Source of the DNA: Epiperipatus broadwayi
Lineage: Eukaryota; Onychophora; Udeonychophora; Euonychophora; Peripatidae
Reading direction: 5' to 3'
Assembly: GCA_028023455.1 (NCBI GenBank)
Contig: JAQFVV010013349.1
Coordinates: 1-64,000, forward strand
DNA: 64,000 bases
This document shows positions 40,657 through 59,969 of this stretch, in pieces. How positions within the stretch are numbered: position 1 is the stretch's first letter; each line of letters starts with the position of its first letter. A program made the position numbers and the translations under genes. Under the pieces are notes generated by a model. It did no database searches. It was given only the letters and a program-made list of their open reading frames with translations, and was not told where the DNA came from.

Positions 40657-41007
40657 TATATAATCAAAAGTACCCCAAATCCAAAATTCAACCAGACCAG
40701 CATAAAATAATATTAAAACACAACCAAAGGTTTCACTGCTACAAACATACTTCTCAAGTGTAAAGAACTACAAAAACTACACAATATATATAATATTAAA
40801 AATTACTCACAAATCCAGTCACTTCCCATCCACCCTTAATATTAAAAGAACTCTTAAATAAGTTAATTGCTTCATAATAATAAATTTTCAATAATAAAGA
40901 TTCTTTAATTCTTTTTTTGATTTCATTTCTCTCAAAGAAGACAACCTTAGCTTCATCAAAATCAATAGTGTAACCTATATCTTTTTCATGGACATACAAA
41001 GCAGAAA
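40657..41007 (-). mobile_element. PLE 3' fragment, left arm of an inverted pair
   Basis: The minus strand (40999-40796) encodes the C-terminal tail of a PLE GIY-YIG domain. It reads MYVHEKDIGYTIDFDEAK, then RNEIKKRIKESLLLKIYY and NIKGGWE, and runs into about 140 bp of 3' UTR towards 40657. The H-x-x-G-x-T-I-D-F and R-x-I-K-E-S-L signatures are the usual downstream half of the PLE endonuclease. The fragment is the inverted twin of 41054-41403. Confidence 0.8.
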
Positions 41008-41053
41008 TGAAAAAATAAAGGTTCGTAAAAGTAGAGTTAAAATAGATATGTTA

Positions 41054-41399
41054 CTTCTGCTTTGTATGTCCATGAAAAAGATACAGGTCACACTATTAAT
41101 TTTGATGAAAGTAAGGTTGTCTTCTTTGAGAGAAACGAAATCAAAAGAAGAATTAAAGAATCTTTATTATTGAAAATTTATTATTCTGAAACAATTAATT
41201 TATTTATGAGTTCTTTTAATATTAAGGGTGGATGGGAAGTGAATAGATTTGTGGGTCATTTTTAATATTATATATATTGTGTAGTTTTTGTAGTTTTTTA
41301 CACTTGAGAAGTCTGCTTGTAGCAGTGAAACCTTTGGTTGTGTTTTAATATTATTTTTATACTGGTCTGGTTGAATTTTGGATTTGGGGTAGTTTTGAT

Positions 41400-41403
<4 letters not shown>
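41054..41403 (+). mobile_element. PLE 3' fragment, right arm of an inverted pair
   Basis: The plus strand (41062-41265) encodes the same 67-residue tail with 12 differences: MYVHEKDTGHTINFDESK, RNEIKRRIKESLLLKIYY, NIKGGWE. The 3' UTR follows to 41403, ending in TTTGATTATATAT at the (AT)n. Arms of about 350 bp are separated by only 46 bp. Most of the differences I can see are substitutions rather than indels. The frame is open in both arms. Confidence 0.8.
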
Positions 41404-41527
<124 letters not shown>

Positions 41528-41541
41528 AACTGAAATATATA

Positions 41542-41656
41542 TAATATAAAGAACCTGCTAATAGCTCTAAACAATCTTCAGGTACTTTTTCTTGTAGCAT
41601 TTACCATAACAAATAAAATAAATAGCTTGTTTAGAGCTATTAGCAGGTTCTTTATA
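41542..41656. repeat. inverted repeat, 29-bp arms, 54-bp loop
   Basis: AAAGAACCTGCTAATAGCTC-TAAACAA (left) and TTGTTTAGAGCTATTAGCAG-GTTCTTT (right) are perfect complements. The hairpin lies just upstream of the PLE RT fragment, where a pseudo-LTR would be expected. I see no hammerhead core in it. Confidence 0.9.
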
Positions 41657-41750
41657 TATTACATTTTGATAACGCAAGCTATATAAGTCATGTGACATGT
41701 GACTGATTTTTACTTGTACATATATAATACTTTTATATAAATGTGCTCTT

Positions 41751-42720
41751 ATTTCAAAAATTATAAAGTCTGATAATATAAATTTTATTATAAAAGTATT
41801 GCAGTTTATTGATAAAAATATTTATGTTAATTTTAATAATGAATTTTATAAAATGAGTTATGGTTAGTAAATGGGTCTTTCTGCTGTTACTCAAATTTGT
41901 CATTTTGTTATATCAACTTATGAAGGTAAAATTTTAAAGAAATTGAAATATCAAGAAATTAAAGTATATCATAGATATGTGGATAATGTTTTAATTTGTG
42001 GAAAACAAAATTTAACAATGAATTTATTTAACAAATTAAATCAGATTAAGTATATAAAGTGAGTTATAACCCAAGAAAAATACAATTGCATAAAATTCTT
42101 GGATATTCAGGTTATACGTAATGATTACAATTTGGATTATTTTATGTTAAATAAACCAATTGAAATTAGAGGTTTTATTCCATATGAATCACATGTATCT
42201 ATATGTCATAAGTTTTCTGGATTAAAATCATTATTATTTTGAAATGAAAAATTGTGCAAATATTCTAGTGATAAAATAAAAATAAAAATGTACTTTTACT
42301 TGTTAATGATTTGTTGAAAATTGGTTATTATAAAAATGTTATTGCTAATATTATTAAAAAAATATAAAAGGAATCAACAATATAGTAAAATTAAAAATAA
42401 AAATATCAAAATGATATGGATTTCAATGCCATTTATATCAGATAAGCAGGTCAAGTTTATTAGAAGAATTTATAATAGTTTGTGTCATATTGCTTTTTTC
42501 TCAATAAATAATATAAATAGATTACTTAACAACTCTAAAATTCAAAATTTAAAGTTGAATCAAAATTGTATTATGTATAAATTGATATGTAAATATGGCT
42601 TACATTATATCAATGAATCTAAGTGTAAATTGGATAAGAGAATAAAAGAGCATATGCTTTTATATAATAGAATTCAAAAAGAGAAACAATCAGGAATAAA
42701 TGTAAATAAACCTTAATTAT
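41751..42720 (+). mobile_element. Penelope-like element, family A: RT and GIY-YIG fragment
   Basis: Plus strand. MGLSAVTQICHFVIS (41871) corresponds to the PLE 'MGSPLSP' block. RYVDNVLICG (41973-42002) is the catalytic motif with the second Asp changed to Asn. FLDIQVIRN (about 42098) and SHVSICHKFSGLKSLLF (42190-42240) complete the RT. A stop interrupts after the latter. The 131-residue frame 42321-42716 then carries the linker and a degenerate endonuclease: IMYKLICKYG stands where GVYkI-C--C is expected, HYINES replaces YIGET, and KRIKEH follows. Loss of the second Cys and of the Gly means the nuclease is dead. This is the most complete family A copy. Confidence 0.8.
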
Positions 42721-44522
<1,802 letters not shown>

Positions 44523-44820
44523 TCAATAAGTTTAGTTAACAACTAATCAATTAAAAATAAATTGAAAAGTATATATAAAGTAGTGTCTATAAAATTGCAT
44601 AATGTATGTATTATTTATTCTGCATATTTGTAGGTTATAGAGTCAATTCATTGAAGGTATACTGAATGTAAAAAAAAATATATTTTACAGATATTTTATT
44701 TTGTTATGTTTTTTTTTTTTTTACTTACAGTATAAAACGATGTTGTATCTGTAATAATTGATTAACATTTAAATAGGTGCTTAATATTTGAAAAGAGCAC
44801 AAATCCATGTACCAAAATTA

Positions 44821-44832
44821 TTATTTTGTGTG

Positions 44833-44892
<60 letters not shown>

Positions 44893-44898
44893 AAATAA
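44821..44898. repeat. palindrome around an (AT)n core
   Basis: Arms TTATTTTGTGTGTA (44821-44834) and TACACACAAAATAA (44885-44898) are perfect complements flanking about 50 bp of (TA)n. Confidence 0.93.
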
Positions 44899-45074
44899 AG
44901 AACAGCATAATGGTTTTCATTAATTTCCATTTTCGATGTTACTATTCAAATATTGAAAGGTGTCAATGTAATTTGTTTAACAATAATTAATATTAAATAT
45001 TAAAACTTATAATCGCAAATAAATTATTCAAATAATCAATAATCTTTCTCATTTAATAATTATATTTCTTAGCA

Positions 45075-45077
<3 letters not shown>

Positions 45078-45113
<36 letters not shown>

Positions 45114-45152
45114 AATATATTATAATATATATAAATATATATATATATATTT
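45078..45152. repeat. (AT)n with TTTAAATATATT interruptions
   Basis: (AT)n at 45078-45110, then an interrupted AT-only region. TTTGTAACTATTTAAATTAA recurs at 45151 and 45177, and TTTGTAACTAT recurs again at about 45269 and 45369, suggesting a small local minisatellite. Confidence 0.8.
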
Positions 45153-48100
45153 GTAACTATTTAAATTAATATAAGATTTGTAACTATTTAAATTAACATA
45201 GAAATACACCTCTCTCAGGTGTGTGGCCTATTTCAATCCCTATTTGGCATGCCATTGGTAACTATAATTTGTAACTATTTTAATATGTCACATTTGTAGC
45301 CATAATGAATATTTAGATAGGGGAAATTATTAATTATTAGATATATGCCTATCCAATCTGTACCATTTGTAACTATATTAATTCATCATAGCATAGATAA
45401 AGAAATTATAGAATCACTGTGCCACTTGAAAATATCAGCATTAAAGATTCTTGGTATTTATTTATATATTGGGGCAGTCATTTGAACAATAAAACATACT
45501 GGCCATTGTCATCAAATAAAAATAATATTAAATATAGCAACTGAATAAAAGTACCCACTGTGAAATTCCTGGAGTGCCTTATGCTTATCTCCAATACTAG
45601 GTTCTTCTAACAAATAATCCTTCCTATTCTTCTTTCCAAATATATAAGACCATTCATGGTCATATGCACACACTGGTACTATTCATGACAACTTATAAAA
45701 ATATATATGTATTCTATAAAACTAATATTATGAAGTTGGAAAGGGATGATATCACTCTTTATTCAGTTTAGCTAAGTACATGTGTTTTCCCATGAGTGCC
45801 ACTAGATTGTTTTCAATCTAGATAAGTATCTGTTTATAGTGTACTTGAGTTCAAACTCATTCAGTACATTTTTATTACACATGACTTGGATGACTAATGA
45901 AAAAAAAATGACATTCTTACATTTTATCTATATTGATAAAATTACAAGATCCCAATATTACCAAAGTTTATACTATAGATCAAAGATTCTTATAGACATT
46001 GCTAGCTCATTTACGTATATTGATGAACAGACATGTATAATCCTATTAATGGCTTCCAAACAAGCATGTGAAGACCATTATTGATATTGATGGCCATTTA
46101 ACTAGATTATTTATCACAATAAAGGTAATAATGATGATGATGATAATAATATCATAATAATAATGATAATAATAGTGATATCATAATAATGATTATAATA
46201 GTGATGATGATACCAGCCATGGCTTATTAATAAACTCACGACAATAAATTCATCTTTATAAACTTATAGGCATCTATTAAAATTATCCTATTTCATACTG
46301 GGATTTAATAATACTAGTGGTGATGATTGATCATCATGAATCTCTTTGCATAATATTCAATTTTCTATAAACCCCTATTTACTAAAATATATTCATTACG
46401 CTAAACATTAAATTTAATGATTATAATTTATTAATGATGATTGATGGCGATCATAACTTTTATATAGTATTATTTGAAACATTTTTAACCAATAACATGA
46501 TATCTATCTTTGATGAGGATGATCTAAACTCATGGACACAACACAATTTTAGCTTTCTATTGTTGAATTATAATTATCAAAATTTGGTTATTCTCAAGCA
46601 TAATCCTTAAATACTTAAATATCAACATTCCAGTTTACCTATTATTTTGCGGACGCTTAATATTTGCAAGTGATTGCTCAATATATACGAATGGTAATAC
46701 TTAATAACTGCGAGCAATGATGATGAATTAAAATGATAGAATTAAGACAAGAAAAAAAAACCAATATTCTTAATAATAACTCGGAAACCAATTAAGATAT
46801 ATAATTATATTTTATTAACACTACTACTCTTTCTTTCCTTCTTTAAAGTCAAATCAACAATTAAATAAATGGCTTATTACCATATTAATTCAATACAAAA
46901 ATTAATATAAAAAATTTATATAAGTATAAGCAAATAAATCTAACATATAGGTTTGTCATTTTTCTTGATATCTCAAAATAAGCTGACTTAAATCAATATT
47001 AGAAAAAAAAATACACATTCTATAAATGCTTATTTAAGACTTTTCTTACTTATCATATCATAAAATAAATTTCAGGTGTAACTTGTATATGTTATTTCAC
47101 TTCCATTCAAATGTAATGCCCTACTTTTCAATTTACCATTTTAAACTAATCATATATAACCTATTCTTTGATGTGTTTGGATAAGCAGTTACACATGCAC
47201 GCATTCGGTAATGTTAACATATATGTTTAAAATGTATACCCATAAATTACATATATAAAAATATTTTTCTTTTGCAACCTTATAGCGAAAGAAAATAAAA
47301 TACATGATATTAATTTTTTAATATGCAACAAGATAAAATAAAAAAAAAAAACATTATAAATGCATATATCTATAGGTTGCTCATTATCATAACTGATGAA
47401 CAATTTAAAAAAAAAACATTTCAACATTACAATATATATAATATAAAAAAAATAATAATAAAAGACAATGAAAAATTTAAGTTTAAAGATTTCAATTATG
47501 TTTGTGCTATGTTGTGTGATATTGCAAATAACTATAGATAAACAAGTCTTTAATGTTTCTGTATCAAAAAAGAAAATTGCTTTGACCAGTAAATCAAGGT
47601 TTACTTTTAATAAGCAAGAATAAAATCGGTTAAAGAAAGTTCATATTTACCCGTTTACTTTTTACTTCTTATTAATGTCCTGAGTTTGAATTTTCAGAAT
47701 GCTTTTCTTTGCTCAACAAAAAAAAAAGTTATTGCAGATACTTTTAAGATAATGCTGAATCAATTGACTTGCTTGTTTTTTCAATTCTATTATTATTCAT
47801 TGTTGATTGGCTTCCTTCTACCATTTAAAAAAAAAGTTATTATAAGTACTTTTGAATAAGTAGGTACCGGTGGATTTGCTTGTCTCTCTCCTTTTAAAAA
47901 AATAATTGCTGTTGAGACTTTAGATGATTGAGGTAAACTAACAAAAATTTGATTCATGGCTTCAAACTTGGTTCTACATGGCTTTTATAAATTTTCTTTT
48001 CCTCCTATTTCCTCTTCTCCATTCATTCGAAGGTAATGAGCTTTTAATAAGCCAGGAACCAGAAAAGAAGCATTCCATATAGCTTGTGTGGTTGGCTTCA

Positions 48101-48589
48101 AACTCTATCATTTTGTTGGTTATTACTTGATATATGACTTCATAGACAGATCAGCGATTTTAACTCATTCTGTATTAACCAGGAAGCAGAAAAAAATGGT
48201 TTAGCAATGCAGAGGCATAGTATTATGCATAGCCAAATATGTTAATATCATATTTATATAATTGTTAATAACTTCTATTAAATTCAATCTTGTTCCAATG
48301 TCTTCCTCTCTTCTTTAATATTGCTGGAAATTGTTTATATAGACGCACATCTTCATCTATATTGACTTTATACCAGAGTCTTTTACTTCATTTCCTTTCT
48401 CAATTTTTAAAGAGTGAATAAAAAAAATCAAATCACTTACTTTTCTCCTACTGAGTTGAGTCTCAAAATAATAATCACTGAGTTACATCTGACTTTAATA
48501 ATAATAATCTGAGTGACTGTCTCCCCAAAATATTCATATTGAGTCTCTAAAAATAAAATCATACTGACTGATCAAAAAATAAAATCATA
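45153..48589. other. AT-rich non-coding stretch
   Basis: It contains an imperfect ATG/ATA trinucleotide tract at about 46124-46215. Diverged AT-rich sequence with paired short frames carries no motifs. The segment 47640-48200 has several loosely recurring phrases (AAAAAAAGTTATT-, GACTTGCTTG/GATTTGCTTG) that suggest old duplication. No gene is supported. Confidence 0.4.
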
Positions 48590-48738
48590 CTGCCTGATCA
48601 TCTCTCTAAAAAAAAAATTAATGACTGAGTGATCATCTCTCTAAAAAAAATTAATGACTAAGTGATCATCTCTCTAAAAAAAATCAATGACCAAGTGATC
48701 ATCTCTCTGAAAAAAAAAATTTATGACTAAGTGATTAA
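48590..48738. repeat. minisatellite, 33-35-bp unit, about four copies
   Basis: GATCATCTCTCT recurs at 48596, 48631, 48664 and 48697, each followed by an A run and ATGACTGAGT, ATGACTAAGT or ATGACCAAGT. Related GACTGATC phrases extend leftwards to about 48565. Confidence 0.88.
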
Positions 48739-49302
48739 AAAATTGTTTCAATCATTTATATCGTGAATTTCAACCAAAGAAAAAAAAAACACCTGGAAAC
48801 CTTATCTTAAAAAAAAATTAAAGCTTCACAAGATTGACATCAGTCACAATCAATAAAGACTTAAAATTGATCGCTATCGTTATCTACATCAAAGCATCTC
48901 TTTTGTAAAAATAATCTTAAGACACAGACAACAACAAACCTGGAATCTATAGCCATCAGAAATAGGTGTAAAAGCATCTTTGTGTTTGTACAGATGTATT
49001 CATTCTTTCACACGTGTACATTTTTTTATCTCCTAATCTAATAATTTCCATCGCCTTATTTTACACTTTTCTGATCTACTCTATTTTAATAAAACCAAAG
49101 TTAAATAATATGACACCTTATTTAATAAAAATATATATATAATATATCATTACCAAATATTATTACCCTCTACATAATGGTTTATTCATTAACTATCTAT
49201 AAATTTATAATAATAAATACACATATATAAATCCTCATATATATAAAAGAAATTTTTTTTAATTAAATAATATGTATGTATGTGAAATGAGTCATATATA
49301 AA

Positions 49303-50636
<1,334 letters not shown>

Positions 50637-50960
50637 CTAATCCCCACTGCATCCTGGCGAGACTGGTATGATGTTTGCCATTCTATTGGTATTCATCCGG
50701 AGGTCCTTTGCTGTAGCTGGTAAAGATTTTTGCCAGAATTTATTGCAGACCCCTGATGTCCTGGAGTTCACAATATATGAAAATGATATTACATTTCTTT
50801 TTTCAAACACTTCTTCTTCAACTCTCCCAGACTTAAAACATATAGCACACATAATAAATTATTTCCAAGCTTTTCCTTTTTATATTAAATTTGTGTTTTG
50901 ATTGGAAGTGATGTCATGATGATGATGATCCTTTGGCTGTGGTTTGTTTCCTGAGGAATT
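50637..50960 (-). pseudogene. decayed coding-like relic of unknown family
   Basis: A minus-strand frame (50852-50637) includes FKSGRVEEEVFEKRNVISFS and NSRTSGVCNKFWQKSLPATA and ends SPGCSGD. Past its stop the frame continues with KQMDPNYKK. Upstream of its ATG the same frame carries coding-like residues with stops, including SSGNKPQPKDHHHHDITSNQ. Composition is less AT-rich than the flanks. A decayed gag/ORF1-type region is my best guess, but no diagnostic motif is present. Confidence 0.35.
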
Positions 50961-51119
50961 TTTTTATTGGCTATTCTGTTCTTAGTGTTTTTTTCTTCTA
51001 TCTGACCTCTAATTATAAAGTTTGACATGCCCAAGGGCTAGTTTACTTAAGACTAATTAAAAATATATCATTTCGATTTTTTAGCCTTTTACACAATAGT
51101 AATTAACATATTGTACATT

Positions 51120-51219
<100 letters not shown>

Positions 51220-51699
51220 TTTTTTTCTTAAAATTTAGTTTGAAAACTTTTTTTCTTTTATAATAAAGTTTTCTTTTAATAATTTTCCATCTGTGCGATT
51301 TTATACATATACAATTTTAGATGACTTTTAATTTTCAATTTTTAATTCTTTAAAAAAGAAGTTTTTATTTGCAAACTTTTTATTTTTAATTTCTAATTTT
51401 ATTTATTATCATAATGTAACAGTATGTATATATATATATTGTGATATTTCGCATATTAACAATCCATTTATAGATAACTTTTCACTATGTTGGTATCAAA
51501 ATGCACATAAAAGTGATTGTTTAAACAAAAATTATGTTGCAATTAGATCTTCTCTAATAACAAATAACATATTTCCATAGTTCCAACAAAACGAATTATA
51601 TAATAATATTGATCAACTTTAAGGTAAAATATATTTATAATACTTCACTCATATACACTTTAATGCAATTAATTTTCTTAAAAACTTCTTTATTTTCTT

Positions 51700-51745
51700 A
51701 CAGTTTTGACTGTCCAGCAGTCCTCTTCAGAGCTACAAGATTTGA
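51700..51745 (-). ncRNA. possible decayed PLE-type hammerhead ribozyme
   Basis: Minus strand: CUGAAGA (a valid CUGANGA box), then GGACUG, loop CUGGA, CAGUC (a 5-bp stem II with a bulged G), then AAAACUG where GAAACGU is expected. It lies on the same strand and downstream of the RT/GIY-YIG relic at 53983, where a PLE pseudo-LTR could be. G12 is changed and no stem I is visible, so at best it is a dead relic. Confidence 0.3.
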
Positions 51746-51795
51746 ATAATACAAATACATAATTATCATTTCACATATATATGTATAAATCATAT

Positions 51796-52052
<257 letters not shown>

Positions 52053-52715
52053 CCATATCTACATCTATATATATGCATATCCAATACCTAGACATACCTC
52101 TTTTAAACATACATTCATATACAGATATACATACACCTACAGACATATATACAATGTTCATATATCTTTACTAATACACATCCATATGTATATTCTATCT
52201 ACACATATATAAAATACAAAACATATCCAATTCACTGTTTTTTTTAATTTTTTACCTTTTTAAACAATTCCATTTTTACTTATTTTTAAATCAACCTTTT
52301 AAAAATTCTTCTTTTTAATATTATTTATAATATGTAATACTATTTTATTATTATTATTATTTTTATAATTATCTAATATATAACATGTTTTACTTTACTA
52401 TCTTTAATTTTACTTTTTATAATTTTTATCTCTATTTCATTAAATAATATTTTTAACATTATTACCTCCAGCTTCCTTACAGTTGTTTTAATTTTAATTA
52501 AAATGACCATTTTTTTCAAAATTTTCTATCTTATTTATTCATTTAAAACAACTCCCTCTGTTATCAATATTATAAAACTTATAATTCTATTTACCTTCCA
52601 ACTTCCCAATTATAATCATTAACCATATTTCAATATTATAAATAGCTACTTTACCATTATTCCACATCTAACTATACATATCAAATATCCATATTTCCTA
52701 CATATATATATATAC

Positions 52716-52840
52716 ATCTTCACATTACCTCTATACATATAACTAAAATAATATATAAAACCAATATATATATATATATATATATATCTTCACATTACCT
52801 CTATACATATAACTAAAATAATATATAAAACCAATATATA
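52716..52840. repeat. direct duplication of about 55 bp with (AT)n expansion
   Basis: ATCTTCACATTACCTCTATA, CATATAACTAAAATAATATA and TAAAACCAATATATA occur at 52716-52770 and again at about 52786-52840, separated by an (AT)n run that appears only in the middle. Confidence 0.9.
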
Positions 52841-52965
52841 AACCCAATACATAAAACTATATCCAAAATAAAAGATTACAAAATTAAAAAAATAACAATT
52901 TAAAAAATTAACAATTTAAAAATTATTAACAAATCCCTACCTTCACCTATACACTCACACCCACC

Positions 52966-53104
<139 letters not shown>

Positions 53105-53982
53105 ATCCAAAAATATAACTCTATCCCTTAAAACACATTCATATATATATACCTACATTCCCAATATATATACCTCTATTCATATATATACCTATATTCT
53201 CATAAATACCTATATGCATAACACATATACCTACATACATCTATCCTCCTATACATTTATACTTACCCACCCACATAAATACTCAACTTACTTATAAATT
53301 ACATATATAACTATACAAACCACATCTAGTGCCCCAATTTATATTATCTTTAAAATCTATTTTATTTCTACGGTTATTTTTTCATTTTATTATCTATCTT
53401 GTTTAATACATAATACCTTTTTGCTTCTTCATCTATAACACAAAACTAGACCATTTTTTATTACCTTTAAAACTATTTTATTATTACTTTTAGTTTTTAA
53501 ATTTCTATAACAAATTTACAAACTTTTATAAACATTACCCTTTTTATTATTTATTATTACTATCAACTCCCTCTGTTATCTATTTTATAAAACTTATAAC
53601 TATTTTTAACCTATATTTATTAATAATCCCTACAAATCTTTTATGTATATCCACATAATATAACTTTTAAACCTACTTTCTTTTGTTACTATTATTAATA
53701 CCATTATTTTTAATCAATCACAAAAATAAACATGCTAACACCAATATCTTTTCCAAACCATATTTTAATTTTATATTCAATATTTTCTACCCATATACAC
53801 ATTCATAGACTCCTAAAACATATATATATATTCTTATTTTTAATTACTAATAAGCTTATAAATCCAATACTACACCTACCAACACAACATTCTTAGTCCC
53901 CCATCCCTATTTAAACTAGGCCTTATCCTCTTAATTAGTATCGCTACTTTTATTTTTCTATCTCTTCTTTTATTAGTATATC

Positions 53983-54665
53983 CTACATTTTTATACTCTC
54001 TTTGTCAAATACATGCCCTGTTTCCATAGTATGCAAATAAATCGGCAAATTTTTATCATACCTATGTTGATTTAACATCGTAAAAATAGAATTCTTTGTC
54101 TCCCCTGCATATTTAGTCATTATCATATTTTGCTTACAATATCTACAATCTATTTGATATATGCCATTTATACATTTCCACATATCTTTAATGTATTTAT
54201 TATCTAATATGTTCATTATATTTTTTTCTTTTTTATTTACTATCTTATACTTAATTACATTATTATATCTTTTATTAAATTTTCTAATAATTTTATTAAC
54301 ATCCTTAACTACATTATTACTATGTGTTTTAACCCCTATATACTCCTTTATGTTTTCATTTCTATATTTAACACTCCCTTCTTCCTTATTACCTTTCTTA
54401 TATTTATCTTCTATTAATTTTATGTTCTTCACTATCGCATTCTCTGGATACTCATTTTCTTTAAATTCCTTTACTATTAATTCTACTTCTTTTTATATTT
54501 CTTTTCAATTGAACAATAATTAATAGCCCTACATATTCTTGAACTTATGCTATTTATTTTATATTTATTATCTGTATTAGAATTCCAATTCATTATATTA
54601 CTATTTCCATTTACTTTTTTATACACTGATGTTTCTATTCTACATCTATTTTTATATGAAGAGAT
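53983..54665 (-). mobile_element. Penelope-like element: RT C-terminus plus GIY-YIG endonuclease, frameshifted
   Basis: Minus strand 54660-54483 carries the RT thumb region: ETSVYKKVNGNSN, then NSNTDNKYKINSISSRICRA and INYCS, the counterparts of PLE 'T-VYRKPT', 'H-K' and 'L-RA--IC'. In the A-rich stretch near 54485-54500 the frame slips by one base and continues as KEVELIVKEFKENEYPENAI. The 149-residue frame 54432-53983 carries the linker and the nuclease: GIYQIDCRYCK (GIY with an intact CxxC), KYAGETKNS (the YIG strand as YAG), NQHRYDKN, then HTMETGHVFD. The endonuclease core is the best preserved in the window. The sequence is clearly distinct from families A and B. The RT palm upstream is not recognisable. 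Confidence 0.82.
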
Positions 54666-57040
<2,375 letters not shown>

Positions 57041-57044
57041 TTTC

Positions 57045-57209
<165 letters not shown>

Positions 57210-57210
57210 C

Positions 57211-57248
57211 ATCTGACAGTTACTATATATATATAGTAACTGTCAGAT
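57211..57248. repeat. perfect 38-bp palindrome
   Basis: ATCTGACAGTTACTATATA and its exact reverse complement, with no spacer other than AT. TATTCACATC is repeated directly on both sides (57205 and 57253). Confidence 0.97.
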
Positions 57249-57329
57249 TTGTATATTCACATCACAAAATCCAGAGTTCAATTAAAATATACTAAATGTG
57301 ACCAATTGAAATTGAGTGCTCCCATATCC

Positions 57330-58210
<881 letters not shown>

Positions 58211-59900
58211 CAATGGTGAGAATAGCTGAATAAATGTGTGCATCTTTCACTGTGAACCCATTAAAAGGTAGCAAGGCAATATTTTTTGAATACGCACATT
58301 ATAAGTACAAACCCACAATGCATAAGGTAAAATGACAAATATATCCAGTTTAAACTAATGGTGCCTTGAACAGATTGCTACTATCTGCATTGCCAATAAA
58401 ATCAGTTCATAAAATTAAACTTTTAATTACAATGCCATAATAAAAGGGCAAAACTAATATTAATAATTTTATTTAATAATCTAATAACTGCATCCCTAAT
58501 CACATTCTACAGAAAGGAATGAAATATATATTGAGGGAGAGGGGAGGTTAAAATTGATAATAAGCTATAAAATATTCTGTAAGATTATATCTCTATGGCT
58601 AAGTGCTAGCTATCAGATAATGATTCTTTAAAATCATAACTTATAATTATAATCTTGCAAACCATAATAACTATTTAATAAAAGAAAAGAACTAATTGAT
58701 CTCATAATGTCTGTTACAAGCTGATCAGATATTATTATTAACATAATATATTCCACATATAATTTGGAATATAATTTTGAAACAATGAGTTAGGTTAAGC
58801 TAAATAAGTATTATTAATGTTAATTAAGAAGGAGATATAAATTAGGATGTCATCAATACAGAATTACTAGAATCAAATATGCTCGCTACTTCAAGATACA
58901 TTTGGCATATTATCACATATTTAATAAAAATGAAAAGTTCATGAAGTAAAATTTATAAAGTAGCCTAGGCATGACCATACATAAAAATAAAAAGATAGTC
59001 ATTTTAAGTAGTACATTATATGTAATATGATTGATTTTACATATGTAATTTTACACAGAATGAGGAAAGTAATTAGGAGTGGTTTTACTTTTAGTTTACA
59101 TAAGGTTTAAAAAATTAGTTTCGAAAGATAGTTTACTTTTAAGGATAGCTATAGCTTTTAAAGTTAAAAGACAAAGTTTATTTCTAGAGCTGTTTAAAAT
59201 GCTCTTATGAATTGTTATTAATACTTTTGAGGTGCAGCTTGTCTGATGGCACTTCCTAGTGATGAGTTTGATAGCAATTCTTATTCTCGGGATAGGAAGA
59301 ATTCTTCCAGTTGAGGTCTTAGTGCAGAAAGTTTTTAACATGAACATCTTCCATCATCAAAATGGCTATGTATCACTTTGGTACATAGGAAAGAAATGTG
59401 AGATCACCATTATCCAGGCTTAGGAAACAGCAAATTCTTCCCAACCTACACTGCCATATTAATGTTTAAACTGACATGAAGTAAGTTGGCTGATGCTTCC
59501 TCAATATTACAGAGTAATCATTTTTTGCCATAGAAAAATCTAACCTATTTATAATTGCTCAAAACCAAGAAATTATTTAATAACAATTTTTTTGGAGACT
59601 TAAATAATTACCACCATTAAGATTTAGTAATTTTAAATTACCAAAATAACTTTTCTCTTTTGTCTTTCACATAACAGCATGTTTGTATGATTCGATCATT
59701 TATCTTTCACAAAGATGTTAGTGATAGTCACAGTTGGCTAACTCTTGTTTATAACCTGAGATATATTCTTGTCAAACATTATTGTTTAAACAAATTTTAG
59801 ATTTAATCATCACAGTAAGCCAAAGCAGGTGTGTATCACATGATTTTATTTACATTTGACTTTAAATCAGCTTAGAAAAATATACTATATGATTGAATAA
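58211..59900. other. AT-rich non-coding stretch, nothing firm
   Basis: 58500-59400 may continue family R3. A less AT-rich piece at 59090-59420 holds an 83-residue minus frame without a motif. No gene is supported. Confidence 0.35.
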
Positions 59901-59902
59901 CA

Positions 59903-59969
59903 AGATGCTATATATTATCATGATGGTATATATATATATATATATATACCATCATGATAATATATAGCA

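Noticed and set aside
41542-41656. Hairpin upstream of the PLE as a hammerhead
   Set aside because: Neither strand contains CUGANGA or GAAA at the helix junctions.
45839-46084. 81-residue frame and similar isolated frames (for example 11354, 12728, 59096)
   Set aside because: AT-biased composition, no motif, no homology to other parts of the window and no splice or start context.
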